A DNA stretch of 64,000 nt from Arthrobacter stackebrandtii (GCF_017876675.1 NZ_JAGIOI010000001.1:1302001-1366000); one strand, 5' to 3'; numbered from the stretch's first letter, positions 45,105 to 55,823 are shown. Translations and numbers: made by a program. The notes: generated from the sequence alone by a model not told the origin.

Positions 45105-46067
45105 CTACTCGTCGACGGCGCGGCGGTTGACGCGCAGGTAGATGACCGCAAATACAAGTGAGATGAGAATCAAGATGTTGGAGAAGGCCGCACCCACACC
45201 AAACTGGAAGTTCACAAATGATTCTTGATAGGAGCGCACGGCGATGGTCTGGGTGGCGTTTGCGGGCCCGCCATTGGTCAGGCCGAGGATTATGTCCAGG
45301 ACCTTGATCGTGTAGACCACCCCGAGTATCAACACAACGCTGACGACGGGACGCATGTTGGGCCAGGTGATGTGCCAGAATGCTTTCCAACCGGTGGCGC
45401 CGTCAAGGGCCCCGGCCTCATACAGTTCGGTGGGAATGTCCTGAAGTCCGCCGTACAGCAGGGTGACGTTGAAGGGGATGCCCACCCAGATGTTGACGAT
45501 GATGACGGCGGCCAGAGCCACCGACGGGCTCGTCAGCCAGGGAATCGCCGGGATGCCGAAGGTGCCAAGGAACTGGTTGAGAATGCCTGAGTCCTGATCG
45601 AGGATGGAGCGCCAGGTTGCGCTGGCGACGATCAGTGGCAGCAGCCACGGCAGGAGGAGCATGGCGCGCAGAAAGCCGCTCAGCGGGAACTTCTTGTTGA
45701 AGAACACCGCCAGCGCCATGCCAATCGCGAACTGGCCAAGGATCGAGCCCACCGTGAACAGCGCAGTGTTGAGCATTGCCGGGCCAAACAGGTTTGAACT
45801 GATGACCGTGACGTAGTTCTGCACACCGACCCACGGCGCCTCGCCCGTAAAGAACGTCTTGGTCGTGTAATCCTGAAAACTCATGGTGACGTTCTTGATC
45901 ACCGGGTAGCCGAAATACAGGACCATGAAGAGGCCGGCCGGGAGCACAAAGAGGATCTTGGTGATCTCTTCCTTGTTGAACCTGTTGCGCTTTGGAGGCA
46001 GCTCGTCCTCGATCCGGGTACTGGCCGGTCCGCTTGCGCGTTTGATTTGTAACGATTCGGAAGTCAT
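45105..46067 (-). CDS. ABC sugar permease, MalF/ThuF-like
   Basis: 320 residues from ATG 46067, preceded by AAAGG; the longer open frame runs into the binding-protein gene. About six transmembrane helices, with the EAA loop DIPTELYEAGALDGATGWKAFWHITWPNMRPVV and the C-terminal NGGPANATQTIAVRSYQESFVNFQFGVGAA segment common in MalF-type permeases. It works with the MalG-like permease and the binding protein for import of an oligosaccharide. Confidence 0.93.
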   Translation of the reverse strand: MTSESLQIKRASGPASTRIEDELPPKRNRFNKEEITKILFVLPAGLFMVLYFGYPVIKNVTMSFQDYTTKTFFTGEAPWVGVQNYVTVISSNLFGPAMLNTALFTVGSILGQFAIGMALAVFFNKKFPLSGFLRAMLLLPWLLPLIVASATWRSILDQDSGILNQFLGTFGIPAIPWLTSPSVALAAVIIVNIWVGIPFNVTLLYGGLQDIPTELYEAGALDGATGWKAFWHITWPNMRPVVSVVLILGVVYTIKVLDIILGLTNGGPANATQTIAVRSYQESFVNFQFGVGAAFSNILILISLVFAVIYLRVNRRAVDE

Positions 46068-46132
46068 GGGTGACCTTTCAGCAGGGGCTCCGCCACCAGG
46101 TGGCGGAGCCCCTCGCAGGGACGGTGTTGGTG

Positions 46133-47362
46133 TTATCCGTTTGCAGCCTGTTTGAAGGCCTCGTCGACACTGGCCTTTCCGGTCAGTGCGAGCTGGATTG
46201 CGGTGTATATGGTGGTGGCCGCCTTGGGCCACCCTTCACCAAGCTGGCCCGTGCGCGACCGCGCGTTTGCCACCTGTTCGGTGAAAGACTCCATGGTCGG
46301 CATCTCGGCGTTGAATTCCTTCGCCAATTCAGGTTTCGTGGGAACCGTGTACCGCTGCGTTGCCAGCGACATTTGCGTGCTGTCCCTCGTGAAGCAGGTG
46401 ATGAACTCCGCTGCCTTGGCCTGCTTTTCCTTGTTGCCGGTCTGGGGAACGGTCCACACTTCGCCTCCCAGCGGAGCGATTGGTGTCTGGCCCTCCTTGT
46501 TGACGGGCACTTGGACGGAGCCCCACTCCAACGACGGGTCTTCAGAAAGGGCAGGGATCTGCCACGGCCCGTTGACCATCATTGCTGCCTTGCCGGCCAT
46601 GAACTGGTCCTTTACGTCGCCCTGACCCCAGTTGATGACGCTCTTGGAGGCGGACCCGCTGTCAACCAGGTCCTTCCAAAGCTGCAGTGCCTCCTTGTTT
46701 TCCGGGGAATCCAACTTGGCTTCATCGCCGCCGTTGGTCCACATGAACGGCAGGAACTGCCACGAGCCTTCATAGGTTGCAATGGCCGAGAACGCGACAC
46801 CGTACTGAGAACCCTTTGTCAGCGCCTTTGCCGTGCTCTTCAGCTCATCCCACGTCGCAGGCGGCTGCAGGCCGGCATCAGCCAACAACTTCTTGTTGTA
46901 GAAAATGCCCAGCGTGTTGGCGGTCGGGGCCAGTCCGTAGACCTTGCCCTCATAGGTTCCGGCTTCGAGCATGCCCTTGGCAAAACCTGCCGTGTCAACG
47001 TCAAAGTCCTCAAGGGGTGCGAGTCCGCCGGTGGCGGCAATCTCCTGCAAATCCGGATTGTCAAGCATCAAAATGTCAGGGAGGGTCTTGGATGAGGACT
47101 TCTGCAAGACCTTCTGGATGAGGTCCTTGCCTGGTACCGCCTCGCGTTCGATGGTGACACCAATTTCCGAGGCGCAGCTTTCAATTTCGGTCTTGATTGC
47201 CTTGTTGTCCGGCTCGTTGTTGTAGTAGTCCATCAGCGTCAGCTTCGTGGCGTCACCACTGCCGCTGTTGCCTCCGCCACCGCCGCATGCGGTAAAGACG
47301 AACGGGATCAGGGCGGCCATGGCCAAGGCCTTGGTCAAGCGTTTCTTGTTGGGGTTTTTCAC
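46133..47362 (-). CDS. Sugar ABC transporter binding lipoprotein
   Basis: 409 residues from GTG 47362, chosen because AAAGGAG lies five bases upstream; ATG codons 6 and 9 codons earlier lack this. The signal peptide ends at lipobox VFTAC. The mature protein (LTLMDYYNNEPDNKAI, TLPDILMLDNPDLQEIAATGGLAPLEDF, GKAAMMVNGPWQI, GGEVWTVPQTGNKEKQAKAAEFI) is a family 1 carbohydrate-binding protein. First gene of the Thu-like operon, downstream of two LacI operators. Confidence 0.93.
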   Translation of the reverse strand: MKNPNKKRLTKALAMAALIPFVFTACGGGGGNSGSGDATKLTLMDYYNNEPDNKAIKTEIESCASEIGVTIEREAVPGKDLIQKVLQKSSSKTLPDILMLDNPDLQEIAATGGLAPLEDFDVDTAGFAKGMLEAGTYEGKVYGLAPTANTLGIFYNKKLLADAGLQPPATWDELKSTAKALTKGSQYGVAFSAIATYEGSWQFLPFMWTNGGDEAKLDSPENKEALQLWKDLVDSGSASKSVINWGQGDVKDQFMAGKAAMMVNGPWQIPALSEDPSLEWGSVQVPVNKEGQTPIAPLGGEVWTVPQTGNKEKQAKAAEFITCFTRDSTQMSLATQRYTVPTKPELAKEFNAEMPTMESFTEQVANARSRTGQLGEGWPKAATTIYTAIQLALTGKASVDEAFKQAANG

Positions 47363-47475
47363 GTTGGCTCCTTTGCTCATTGTGTTCATGCGGTGCTGCC
47401 GAATCAGCATGGGACGATTCGATCCAGCAGTGGAAACTGTCCGAATCGGCGTGCCGCAGCTGACGGGCGGAGAAT

Positions 47476-47491
47476 AGTAAAGCGCTTTACT
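47476..47491. promoter_or_regulatory. LacI-type operator of the Thu-like locus, site 1
   Basis: AGTAAAGCGCTTTACT is a perfect 16-bp palindrome, 114 bases before the binding-protein start. It is the likely site for the LacI regulator encoded at 47633. Confidence 0.85.
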
Positions 47492-47542
47492 GTTGCTTGT
47501 GAAATAGATCATGCCGTGATGGATGGTCGACTGTCAAGCATT

Positions 47543-47558
47543 ATTTAAGCGCTTTACT
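47543..47558. promoter_or_regulatory. LacI-type operator of the Thu-like locus, site 2
   Basis: ATTTAAGCGCTTTACT has one half identical to site 1 and a poorer left half. It lies 67 bases downstream of site 1, close to the start of the divergent regulator gene, and fits autoregulation. Confidence 0.7.
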
Positions 47559-47632
47559 TTTGGCATCCAGTAAGCCAGTATGTGAATAAACTAGGTGAGA
47601 TGCCTTGAGATGCGACCACGGGGAGGAGTGTC

Positions 47633-48658
47633 ATGGCAACGATGCAGGATGTCGCCAACTTGGCGAATGTGTCATTGGCGACCGTGTCCTTCACCATCAA
47701 CAATTCAAAGCCGGTCTCCCCGAAGACCCGGGCCAAGGTGGAAGCGGCCATGAAGGATCTTGGCTACCGTCGCAATGCCGTGGGCAGCGCCCTTGCCCGG
47801 GGAAGAACCCACGTGTTGGCGCTTCTGTACCCGGCCCTGCAGCACCGCTTTTCACCCACGTCGGTCCGGTTCTTTACCAGCGCCGCCGACCAGGCCCGGC
47901 TGCGCGGCTACAACCTGGTGCTGTGGCCCATGAGCAACGACGCCGAGGCGGTCTCCGAATTGACATCGTCCGGGCTGGTCGACGGAGTCGTGCTGATGGA
48001 AGTGCAGCTGGATGACCCGCGCGTGGCTGAACTTTCGGGAAGCACTGTCCCTTTTGCGCTCATTGGCCGAACCCGGGACACCGCGGGAATTCCCTTCGTT
48101 GATGTCGACTTCGAATCAACGGTGGAGAAGGCCATCGACCGCTTCATCCAACTCGGCCACACAGACCTGGTCCTGGTGGACGGCGGCATTGGCAACCAGC
48201 TGCTCGGCGGTTACGGCCCGGTGGCAAGGACAAGAAAGGTTTTTGGGGAAGTCACGGCGCAGCGCGGGTTGTCCGGCGCCATCATGAGCGGTGTCCACTC
48301 CTCGGCGGGCGGCCGAGAACTGGCTAAGGAATTCGTCGCCTCGCATCCCGAAACGACGGGCGTGCTGATGATGAATGAACAGGCGGGCCCGGGTTTTGTG
48401 GCCGGCCTCCAACAAGCTGGGTACCGTTTGCCACAAGATGTTTCGGTGGTGGCCATTGCATCATCGCTGGACATCGTCAGCATGTCTGAGCCTGAGATGG
48501 CGGTTTACATTTCCCCCGCAGATGAACTGGGCCGCCTGGGCGTTGACACCCTCATTGACCGGTTGGACAAACTAAGCGACACCCTGCCGCAGCTGCTGAT
48601 CGAATGCTCGTACTCTTCAGGAGCAACCATGGGCACTGCACCCAAGCGAAAGAAATAG
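47633..48658 (+). CDS. LacI-family regulator of the Thu-like operon
   Basis: 341 residues, ATG preceded by GGGGAGGAG. LacI-type helix-turn-helix and hinge (MQDVANLANVSLATVSFTINNSKPVSPKTRAKVEAAMKDLGYRRN) are followed by a sugar-binding effector domain (FALIGRTRDTAGIPFVDVDFESTVEKAID, TGVLMMNEQAGPGFVAGLQQAGYRLPQDVSVVAI). It is divergent from the binding-protein gene with two palindromes between, so it probably represses the locus until the sugar or a keto derivative binds. Confidence 0.88.
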   Translation: MATMQDVANLANVSLATVSFTINNSKPVSPKTRAKVEAAMKDLGYRRNAVGSALARGRTHVLALLYPALQHRFSPTSVRFFTSAADQARLRGYNLVLWPMSNDAEAVSELTSSGLVDGVVLMEVQLDDPRVAELSGSTVPFALIGRTRDTAGIPFVDVDFESTVEKAIDRFIQLGHTDLVLVDGGIGNQLLGGYGPVARTRKVFGEVTAQRGLSGAIMSGVHSSAGGRELAKEFVASHPETTGVLMMNEQAGPGFVAGLQQAGYRLPQDVSVVAIASSLDIVSMSEPEMAVYISPADELGRLGVDTLIDRLDKLSDTLPQLLIECSYSSGATMGTAPKRKK

Positions 48659-48671
48659 CCCAGGGGAGCCA

Positions 48672-48726
48672 GCCCCGGCGGCGGGCGGGCCGACAGCCCA
48701 GGGCGAGTGTCCGGCGTCGTGCCTGG
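48672..48726. repeat. Repeat family B, copy 2 (55 bp)
   Basis: Begins GCCCCGGCGGCGGGCGGGCC and ends GTGTCCGGCGTCGTGCCTGG, with six mismatches to copy 1. It lies in the convergent gap between the LacI regulator and the MarR gene. Confidence 0.8.
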
Positions 48727-48764
48727 CAGGGAAAGTGCCCTGCGAAAGAGGCACAGCCTGGGGG

Positions 48765-49280
48765 CTACTTCCCGGTGCCGAGCATTTCCTCGACGGCAGC
48801 ACAGGCACCCAGTTCATGCTCCGACAGCGGCGGGGTGTCGCAGGCAACGCGGCGCAGAAGCGTGCGGAACAGCTCTCGCTCGGCCGCGTCCAGGGCGCCC
48901 AGGACGACATCCTCTGCCCCGGCGACACTGCGCTGAAGTTCCGCGAGCATGGCCAAGCCGGTGGCAGTTGCCACCACAATGCGGGCGCGGCGGTCGGCGG
49001 GATTGAGCTGGCGCTCCACGAGGCCGGCCTTGACGAAGTCGTCCACCAGGTAGGTCATCACGGTGCGGTCAATCCCCAGGTGCTGCGCAAGCGCCAGCTG
49101 GTTGGGGAGCTCGCCGCTGGCAACAGCAACCAGGACCTGGTAGCCCCGGGCACCGTGCGGGAACTCACCCATGGCCATGGTCGAGGCATTCTGGTAATTG
49201 CGCACCAGGACGCCCAGCGTCCAGCCAAAATCCTCTTGCGGGCTGGTCCGGGGCTGTGCGGTGGCTGCAGTGTTGCTCAT
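48765..49280 (-). CDS. MarR-family regulator
   Basis: 171 residues from ATG 49280; ATG codons four and five codons earlier are alternatives. The winged helix reads LPNQLALAQHLGIDRTVMTYLVDDFVKAGLVERQLNPADRRARIVVATATG, the classic MarR pattern. It is divergent from the monooxygenase gene, and an inverted repeat lies in the shared promoter region, so it probably controls itself and the monooxygenase-reductase operon in response to a small organic ligand. Confidence 0.88.
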   Translation of the reverse strand: MSNTAATAQPRTSPQEDFGWTLGVLVRNYQNASTMAMGEFPHGARGYQVLVAVASGELPNQLALAQHLGIDRTVMTYLVDDFVKAGLVERQLNPADRRARIVVATATGLAMLAELQRSVAGAEDVVLGALDAAERELFRTLLRRVACDTPPLSEHELGACAAVEEMLGTGK

Positions 49281-49313
49281 GACATCCATCATAACGGAGA
49301 CCTGCGCTTTACA

Positions 49314-49342
49314 ACAGATCATATTCTAGTAAGATGATCTGT
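49314..49342. promoter_or_regulatory. Inverted repeat, likely MarR operator
   Basis: ACAGATCAT at 49314-49322 and ATGATCTGT at 49334-49342 form a perfect 9-bp inverted repeat with an 11-base gap. It lies between the divergent MarR and monooxygenase genes. Confidence 0.75.
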
Positions 49343-49400
49343 AGAACAACACACATTGTGGCGATGCCACCGGCGGCGCTGCAGACAAGAGGAGCATTTC

Positions 49401-50453
49401 GTGGAACTTGGCGTATACGGCTTTGGCGATGTCCACCGGGACCCCGTCACGGGTGCAGCGGTCAGCAGCCAGCAGCGCATGGCCGACCTCCTGGAGCGTG
49501 CCCGGCTGGCCGATGAAGTCGGCCTGGACTACTTCGGCGTCGGGGAGCACCACCGCGCGGATTTTGCCGTGTCGTCAATCGTCCCCGTGCTTGCCGCCGC
49601 GGCCGCCCAAACGAAAAACATCAAGGTCGGATCCGCCGTCACGGTGCTGAGCACGGAGGATCCCGTCCGCGTGTACCAGCAGTTCGCCACCTTGGACCTG
49701 CTCTCCGGCGGCCGCGCCGAACTGACGGCCGGCCGCGGCTCCTTCATCGAGTCATACCCGCTCTTCGGTGCCGACCTCAACGACTACGAAGCCCTCTACG
49801 AAGAGAAGATCGCCCTGCTGCTGGCCCTCAACGAGGCAGGTCGCAAAGAGGAATCCATCACGTGGAGCGGCAAGTTCCGCCCAGCCCTGGACGATGCCAC
49901 CATCTACCCGCGCCCCGTGGACAACAACCTGGACATCTGGATCGCCACCGGCGGCACCCCCGCATCGTCGGCCAGGGCCGCGCGCCTGGGCACCAACGTC
50001 ATATACGCACTGCTGGGCGGGTCGGTCAACAGCTTCGCCCGCCATGCACAGCTGTTCCGGGCCGAAGCCGCCCAAGCCGGACACGACGCCGGCGCACTCA
50101 AGGTGGGGGTCAGCGCCGTCGGACTTGTTGCAAAGGACGGCGCGGCGGACACCTTCTACCCCTACTACCGCCACCTCATGGACGGCATTTCCCGCGAGCG
50201 CGGATTCTCCGCCCCGAACCGCATAAGCTACGACATGCAGGCGGCACCCAGCGGCGGAATTTACGTCGGCACGCCGGAGCAGGTGGCCGAAAAGATCCTG
50301 CTGACGCGCGAACACATGGGCCACGACCGCCACATCCTGCAAATGGACCTGGCGTCGGTGCCGCAAAAGGACGTCCTGAAATCCATCGAACTGCTCGGCA
50401 CCGAGGTCAAGCCCCTCATCGACGCCGAACTCGCACAGAAGGCCGCAGCATGA
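49401..50453 (+). CDS. LLM class flavin-dependent oxidoreductase
   Basis: 350 residues from GTG 49401, chosen because GAGGAG lies seven bases upstream. It has the luciferase-like TIM barrel: VELGVYGFGDVH, ADEVGLDYFGVGEHHRADFAVSSIVPVLAAAAAQT, IKVGSAVTVLSTEDPVRVYQQFATLDLLSGGRAEL, GRGSFIESYPLFG. It should use reduced FMN supplied by a reductase. The next gene overlaps it by four bases (ATGA). It is distant in sequence from the monooxygenase at 28121. The substrate is unknown. Confidence 0.9.
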   Translation: MELGVYGFGDVHRDPVTGAAVSSQQRMADLLERARLADEVGLDYFGVGEHHRADFAVSSIVPVLAAAAAQTKNIKVGSAVTVLSTEDPVRVYQQFATLDLLSGGRAELTAGRGSFIESYPLFGADLNDYEALYEEKIALLLALNEAGRKEESITWSGKFRPALDDATIYPRPVDNNLDIWIATGGTPASSARAARLGTNVIYALLGGSVNSFARHAQLFRAEAAQAGHDAGALKVGVSAVGLVAKDGAADTFYPYYRHLMDGISRERGFSAPNRISYDMQAAPSGGIYVGTPEQVAEKILLTREHMGHDRHILQMDLASVPQKDVLKSIELLGTEVKPLIDAELAQKAAA

Positions 50454-51157
50454 GCATCCAGACCCTGAAGCAGCACGACCCCGCCACCACCACAATCGGC
50501 ATCCTCGGCGCCGGGAAGGTCGGCACCGGCGTGGCCCGCCAGGCCATCAAGGCCGGCTACCGCGTGCTGATCGCGGCCTCCGGAGACCCGAAAGACATCT
50601 CGCTGATCATTTCCGTCATGGCGCCCGGCGCCGTCGCGGTCAGCGCGGCGGAGGCCATGGCCGCCGCGGACCTGGTGGTGCTGTCCGTGCCGCTGCACAA
50701 GTTCCGCACGCTGGATCCGGCAGGCCTGGCCGGCAAGCATGTCCTGGACACCATGAACTACTGGCGCGACACGAACGGCGACATGCCCGAGCTGGAGGCC
50801 GCGCCGTCAAGCTCCGAGATGGTGCACGCACACATCCCCGGCGCCCGGCTGGCCAAGTCACTGAACCACATCGGCTACCACGAGCTCGAGCTGGACGCCC
50901 GGCCCGCCGGCGCACCGGACCGCCGCGCCCTGGCCGTCACCTCCGACGACGGGCAGACGCGCGACCTGGTGCTCGGCTTCGTGGAGCACCTCGGTTTTGA
51001 CGCTGTCGACGGCGGATCCCTCGCCGGGGGCGCCGCGTTCGAACCGGGGACGCCGATCTTCACCGGCTCCTACGACCGGCCCGGGCTGCAGGCGGAACTG
51101 CTGGCCCACGCAGCCGGCGCCACCGGCGAAGGGCGGGAGCTGGCACCGGCGCACTAA
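50450..51157 (+). CDS. NADP/F420-dependent reductase-like Rossmann protein
   Basis: 235 residues. The N-terminal nucleotide-binding site is TTIGILGAGKVGTGVARQAIKAGYRVLIA; the body (AAADLVVLSVPLHKFRTLD, VLDTMNYWRDTNGDMPEL, LAKSLNHIGYHELE) matches the coenzyme F420-dependent NADP oxidoreductase-like family. It may recycle cofactor or act on the product of the coupled flavin monooxygenase. The ATGA overlap shows co-translation with that gene. Confidence 0.82.
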   Translation: MSIQTLKQHDPATTTIGILGAGKVGTGVARQAIKAGYRVLIAASGDPKDISLIISVMAPGAVAVSAAEAMAAADLVVLSVPLHKFRTLDPAGLAGKHVLDTMNYWRDTNGDMPELEAAPSSSEMVHAHIPGARLAKSLNHIGYHELELDARPAGAPDRRALAVTSDDGQTRDLVLGFVEHLGFDAVDGGSLAGGAAFEPGTPIFTGSYDRPGLQAELLAHAAGATGEGRELAPAH

Positions 51158-51192
51158 CCCGTACCGGGAGCCACGCACGCCCCACCCCAATT

Positions 51193-51251
51193 TCGACAAC
51201 GCAGTTGATGGACCGATTCCGCCATTTTTGGTCCAACAACTGCGTTGTCGA
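51193..51251 (+). terminator. Rho-independent terminator of the monooxygenase-reductase operon
   Basis: Arms 51193-51213 and 51231-51251 pair over 21 bases with one mismatch, followed by ATTTTTGG. It lies between the convergent reductase and OsmC genes. Confidence 0.8.
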
Positions 51252-51278
51252 TTTTTGGAGCGGATGCGTCCGGCGACG

Positions 51279-51818
51279 TCAGCCCTTCGTCACCACCGCG
51301 CTGACGGGCGTGGCGTTGCTGAACAGGTCCTGCACGGGGCACCGGGCCTCAACAAACCGCCCCAGCTCCTCATAGCTCTCCTGTGATTCCGGGCCGGAAA
51401 TTCGCACTGCCAGGCGGATGTCGCTGAATCCCGGCCGGACCGACTCATCAATCCCGAACAGTCCCCGCACGTCCAGGTCACCCTCGGCATCCACCTGGAT
51501 GTCGTCCACCTGAATCCCCAGCAGTTCCGCGTAGAGCCGGTACACCACTACCTGGCAGGCAATGATGGCCCCGAGCGCGTATTCCACGGGGCTCGCGGCC
51601 GTGTCGTCGCCGGCCAGCGCGGCGGGCTCATCCACCGTGAATTGGTGCTTGCCGGCGCTGATCCTCGTGGCCACCGAGCCCACCCCCACGCCCGCGGCCT
51701 TGTACGTCAGCTGCGCGCTTCCCGGGTTTGCGGCAATCCGCCGGCTCCACGCCGTGCCCGCCTCGAGCAGCCGCGCCGAACGCTGTGCCGCATCGTCAAC
51801 AAGTGCTGTTTCAGTCAT
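51279..51818 (-). CDS. OsmC/Ohr-family peroxidase-like protein
   Basis: 179 residues from ATG 51818, with AAGGAAC upstream. The family's two redox cysteines are present as Cys88 in GAIIACQVVVY and Cys160 in VEARCPVQDLF; the arginine/glutamate-rich first half and the domain-swapped fold features (SPVEYALGAI) also fit. OsmC proteins reduce organic hydroperoxides with a thiol. It lies convergent to the flavin enzyme operon but ends at its own side of the terminator. Confidence 0.85.
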   Translation of the reverse strand: MTETALVDDAAQRSARLLEAGTAWSRRIAANPGSAQLTYKAAGVGVGSVATRISAGKHQFTVDEPAALAGDDTAASPVEYALGAIIACQVVVYRLYAELLGIQVDDIQVDAEGDLDVRGLFGIDESVRPGFSDIRLAVRISGPESQESYEELGRFVEARCPVQDLFSNATPVSAVVTKG

Positions 51819-52139
51819 GATGTTCCTTCGGTTTTTGCGGGCGCCGTTCACCCCGCCATACTTACGCCGCAGCGGTTGCCGGGCGTCGAATCCTCACCTG
51901 GGGCACCCCACTATGGTGTGGAGGGTTGCCGCCCAGCCGGCCAGGGCCTGTGGCTGGAACTCTTGATTCTGCCCACCAGTCTGCCCGAGCAGCTGTGCCG
52001 GCCCCAAGGCCGCCGTCACATGCAGCAACATTCCATGCACGACGCCGGCACTCGCCTCCCCGCCGCCCGACGCCCCGGATGTGGGAGACGCACGCCACGC
52101 CCGTCCTGCGCCATCCGCGAAGCAACTTAAGATGGATCC
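51819..52139. other. Intergenic region between divergent osmC-like and ABC-F genes
   Basis: 321 bases with no supported gene. It holds the promoters of both genes and, at 52033-52078, an inverted, degraded copy of repeat family B with the CACGACGCCGGCACTCGCC core. Confidence 0.6.
52033..52078 (-). repeat. Repeat family B, inverted copy 3
   Basis: On the minus strand it reads GGCGAGTGCCGGCGTCGTGC, matching the 3' core of the 55-bp elements at 34802 and 48672 with one change; the GC-rich 5' half is more diverged. Confidence 0.55.
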
Positions 52140-53777
52140 ATGAGCGCAACACTTGTGGCCAAGGACCTTTCCGGCGGCCACGCCCACCGCACCCTTTTCT
52201 CCAACCTCTCCTTCACGGTTGCACCCGGCGACGTGATCGGAGTGGTCGGTGCCAACGGTGCCGGCAAGTCAACACTTTTGAGCCTTCTGGCCGGAGCCGC
52301 CACACCTCAGGGCGGCACCGTGAGCACGGCGCCCCAGGATGCGTTTGTCGGCTGGCTGCCACAGGAGCATGAGCGGGTCGAGGGCGAGTCCATCGCCGCC
52401 TACATTGGCCGCCGCACCGGCTGCACCCAGGCCACCGTTGACATGGAGTCCTCAGCCGAGGCGCTGGGGTCCGGCAACTCCGCGGACGACGACCGCTACG
52501 CCGCAGCCCTGGACCACTGGCTGGCTTGTGGTGCCGCCGACCTCGATGAACGCATCCCCGCAACACTGGCAGAGTTGGGCCTTGACCTGAGCCCGGACGC
52601 GTCCATGACCGGGCTCTCCGGCGGGCAGGCCGCCCGGGTGGCGCTGGCCGCGCTCCTGCTGAGCCGCTTCGACGTCGTGCTTCTGGACGAACCCACCAAC
52701 GATCTTGACCTGGCCGGGCTGGCTCGGCTGGAGGAATTCGTGAAGGGGTTGCGCGGCGGCGTCGTGCTGGTCTCGCACGACCGCGAGTTCCTGGCCCGCA
52801 CCATCACCTCCGTCGTGGAGCTGGACCTGGCGCAGAACAAGGTGGCCGTGTACGACGGCGGCTACGACTCCTTCCTGGAGGAGCGTGCCATTGCCAAGCG
52901 CCATGCCCGCGAGGCCTACGACGAGTTCGCCGAGAAGAAGGCCGACCTCGTGGGGCGGGCCCGGGTGCAGCGCGAATGGAGCTCGCAGGGCGTGCGCAAC
53001 GCCATGAAGAAGGCTCCCGACAATGACAAGATCCGCCGCAAGGCCAGCAGCGAGTCCTCCGAAAAGCAGGCACAGAAAGTGCGGCAGATGGAGTCCCGGA
53101 TTGCGCGCCTCGACGAGGTGGAGGAGCCGCGCAAGGAGTGGGCGCTGCAGTTCAGCATCGGCGCCGCACCGCGCTCCAGCACCGTGGTTTCAACTCTCAA
53201 CGCGGCCGTCGTGCGGCAGGGCGACTTCACGCTGGGCCCGGTCTCGGCGCAGGTCAACGCCGGGGAGCGGATCGGCATCACGGGCCCCAACGGCGCCGGC
53301 AAGTCCACGCTGCTGAAGCTGCTGCTGGGCCGCATCTCCCCGGACGACGGCGTTGCCTCCCTGGGTGCCAACGTCGCCGTCGGGGAGGTGGACCAGGCGC
53401 GCAGCCAGTTCCCGGAAGGCACGCCGCTCGGCGACGCCTTCGAGGGGCTGGTGCCGGAAATGAACCAGGGCGAGGTCCGCACACTGCTGGCCAAGTTCGG
53501 GCTCAAAGCCAACCAGGTCCTGAGCCCCGTGGGCGCCCTCTCCCCCGGCGAACGCACCCGCGCGTCGCTGGCGCTGCTGCAAGCGCGCGGCGTCAACGTG
53601 CTGGTCCTTGACGAGCCCACCAACCACCTCGACCTGCCGGCGATTGAGCAGCTCGAGGAAGCACTCGAGAGCTACGAAGGCACGCTGCTGCTGGTCACGC
53701 ACGACCGCAGGCTTCTGGAGAATGTTAGTCTGGACACCAGATGGAGCCTGTCCAGAGGTCAGCTGACGGAGCTGTAG
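52140..53777 (+). CDS. ABC-F family ATPase
   Basis: 545 residues with two ATPase domains and no membrane segments. The first has Walker A GANGAGKST, signature LSGGQ and Walker B VVLLDEPTN; the second has GPNGAGKST, LSPGE and VLVLDEPTNHLDLPAIE. A charged linker of about 80 residues (KRHAREAYDEFAEKKADL...KQAQKVRQMESRIARL) joins them. ABC-F proteins act on the ribosome, as translation factors or as antibiotic protection proteins. Which of these applies is not decidable from sequence. It ends at the long palindrome at 53808. Confidence 0.93.
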   Translation: MSATLVAKDLSGGHAHRTLFSNLSFTVAPGDVIGVVGANGAGKSTLLSLLAGAATPQGGTVSTAPQDAFVGWLPQEHERVEGESIAAYIGRRTGCTQATVDMESSAEALGSGNSADDDRYAAALDHWLACGAADLDERIPATLAELGLDLSPDASMTGLSGGQAARVALAALLLSRFDVVLLDEPTNDLDLAGLARLEEFVKGLRGGVVLVSHDREFLARTITSVVELDLAQNKVAVYDGGYDSFLEERAIAKRHAREAYDEFAEKKADLVGRARVQREWSSQGVRNAMKKAPDNDKIRRKASSESSEKQAQKVRQMESRIARLDEVEEPRKEWALQFSIGAAPRSSTVVSTLNAAVVRQGDFTLGPVSAQVNAGERIGITGPNGAGKSTLLKLLLGRISPDDGVASLGANVAVGEVDQARSQFPEGTPLGDAFEGLVPEMNQGEVRTLLAKFGLKANQVLSPVGALSPGERTRASLALLQARGVNVLVLDEPTNHLDLPAIEQLEEALESYEGTLLLVTHDRRLLENVSLDTRWSLSRGQLTEL

Positions 53778-53807
53778 CTGCACCGGTTGCAGGGCACCTG
53801 CACCGAG

Positions 53808-53867
53808 GACGTGGCAAAGCGGCGAGGGTAGGGGAAATTTCCCCTACCCTCGCCGCTTTGCCACGTC
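53808..53867. terminator. Perfect 60-bp palindrome after the ABC-F gene
   Basis: Arms 53808-53837 and 53838-53867 are perfectly complementary with no intervening base, centred on GGGGAAATTTCCCC. It begins 30 bases after the ABC-F stop and probably terminates it. Such a long uninterrupted palindrome is unusual because it is unstable during replication. Confidence 0.7.
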
Positions 53868-55683
<1,816 letters not shown>

Positions 55684-55693
55684 CCTCCCCCTC

Positions 55694-55787
55694 GACGCTG
55701 TCGCAGCAATGGCTGCTTTTTTCGGGACGCTATCGCAGTTGGTGCGATAGCGTCCCTGTTTAATGCGTCATTGCTGCGATGGCGTTG
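55694..55787. repeat. Repeat family A array forming the tmm terminator
   Basis: GACGCTGTCGCAGCAATGGC opens the element, and CATTGCTGCGATGGCGTTG closes it inverted. Between them GGGACGCTATCGCA at 55724-55737 and TGCGATAGCGTCCC at 55743-55756 form a perfect 14-bp hairpin, followed by TGTTTAA. It lies between tmm and the next gene. Confidence 0.75.
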
Positions 55788-55823
55788 TTCTGTTGCGCAG
55801 GCGCGGGTGCATGCAGCCGGGTA

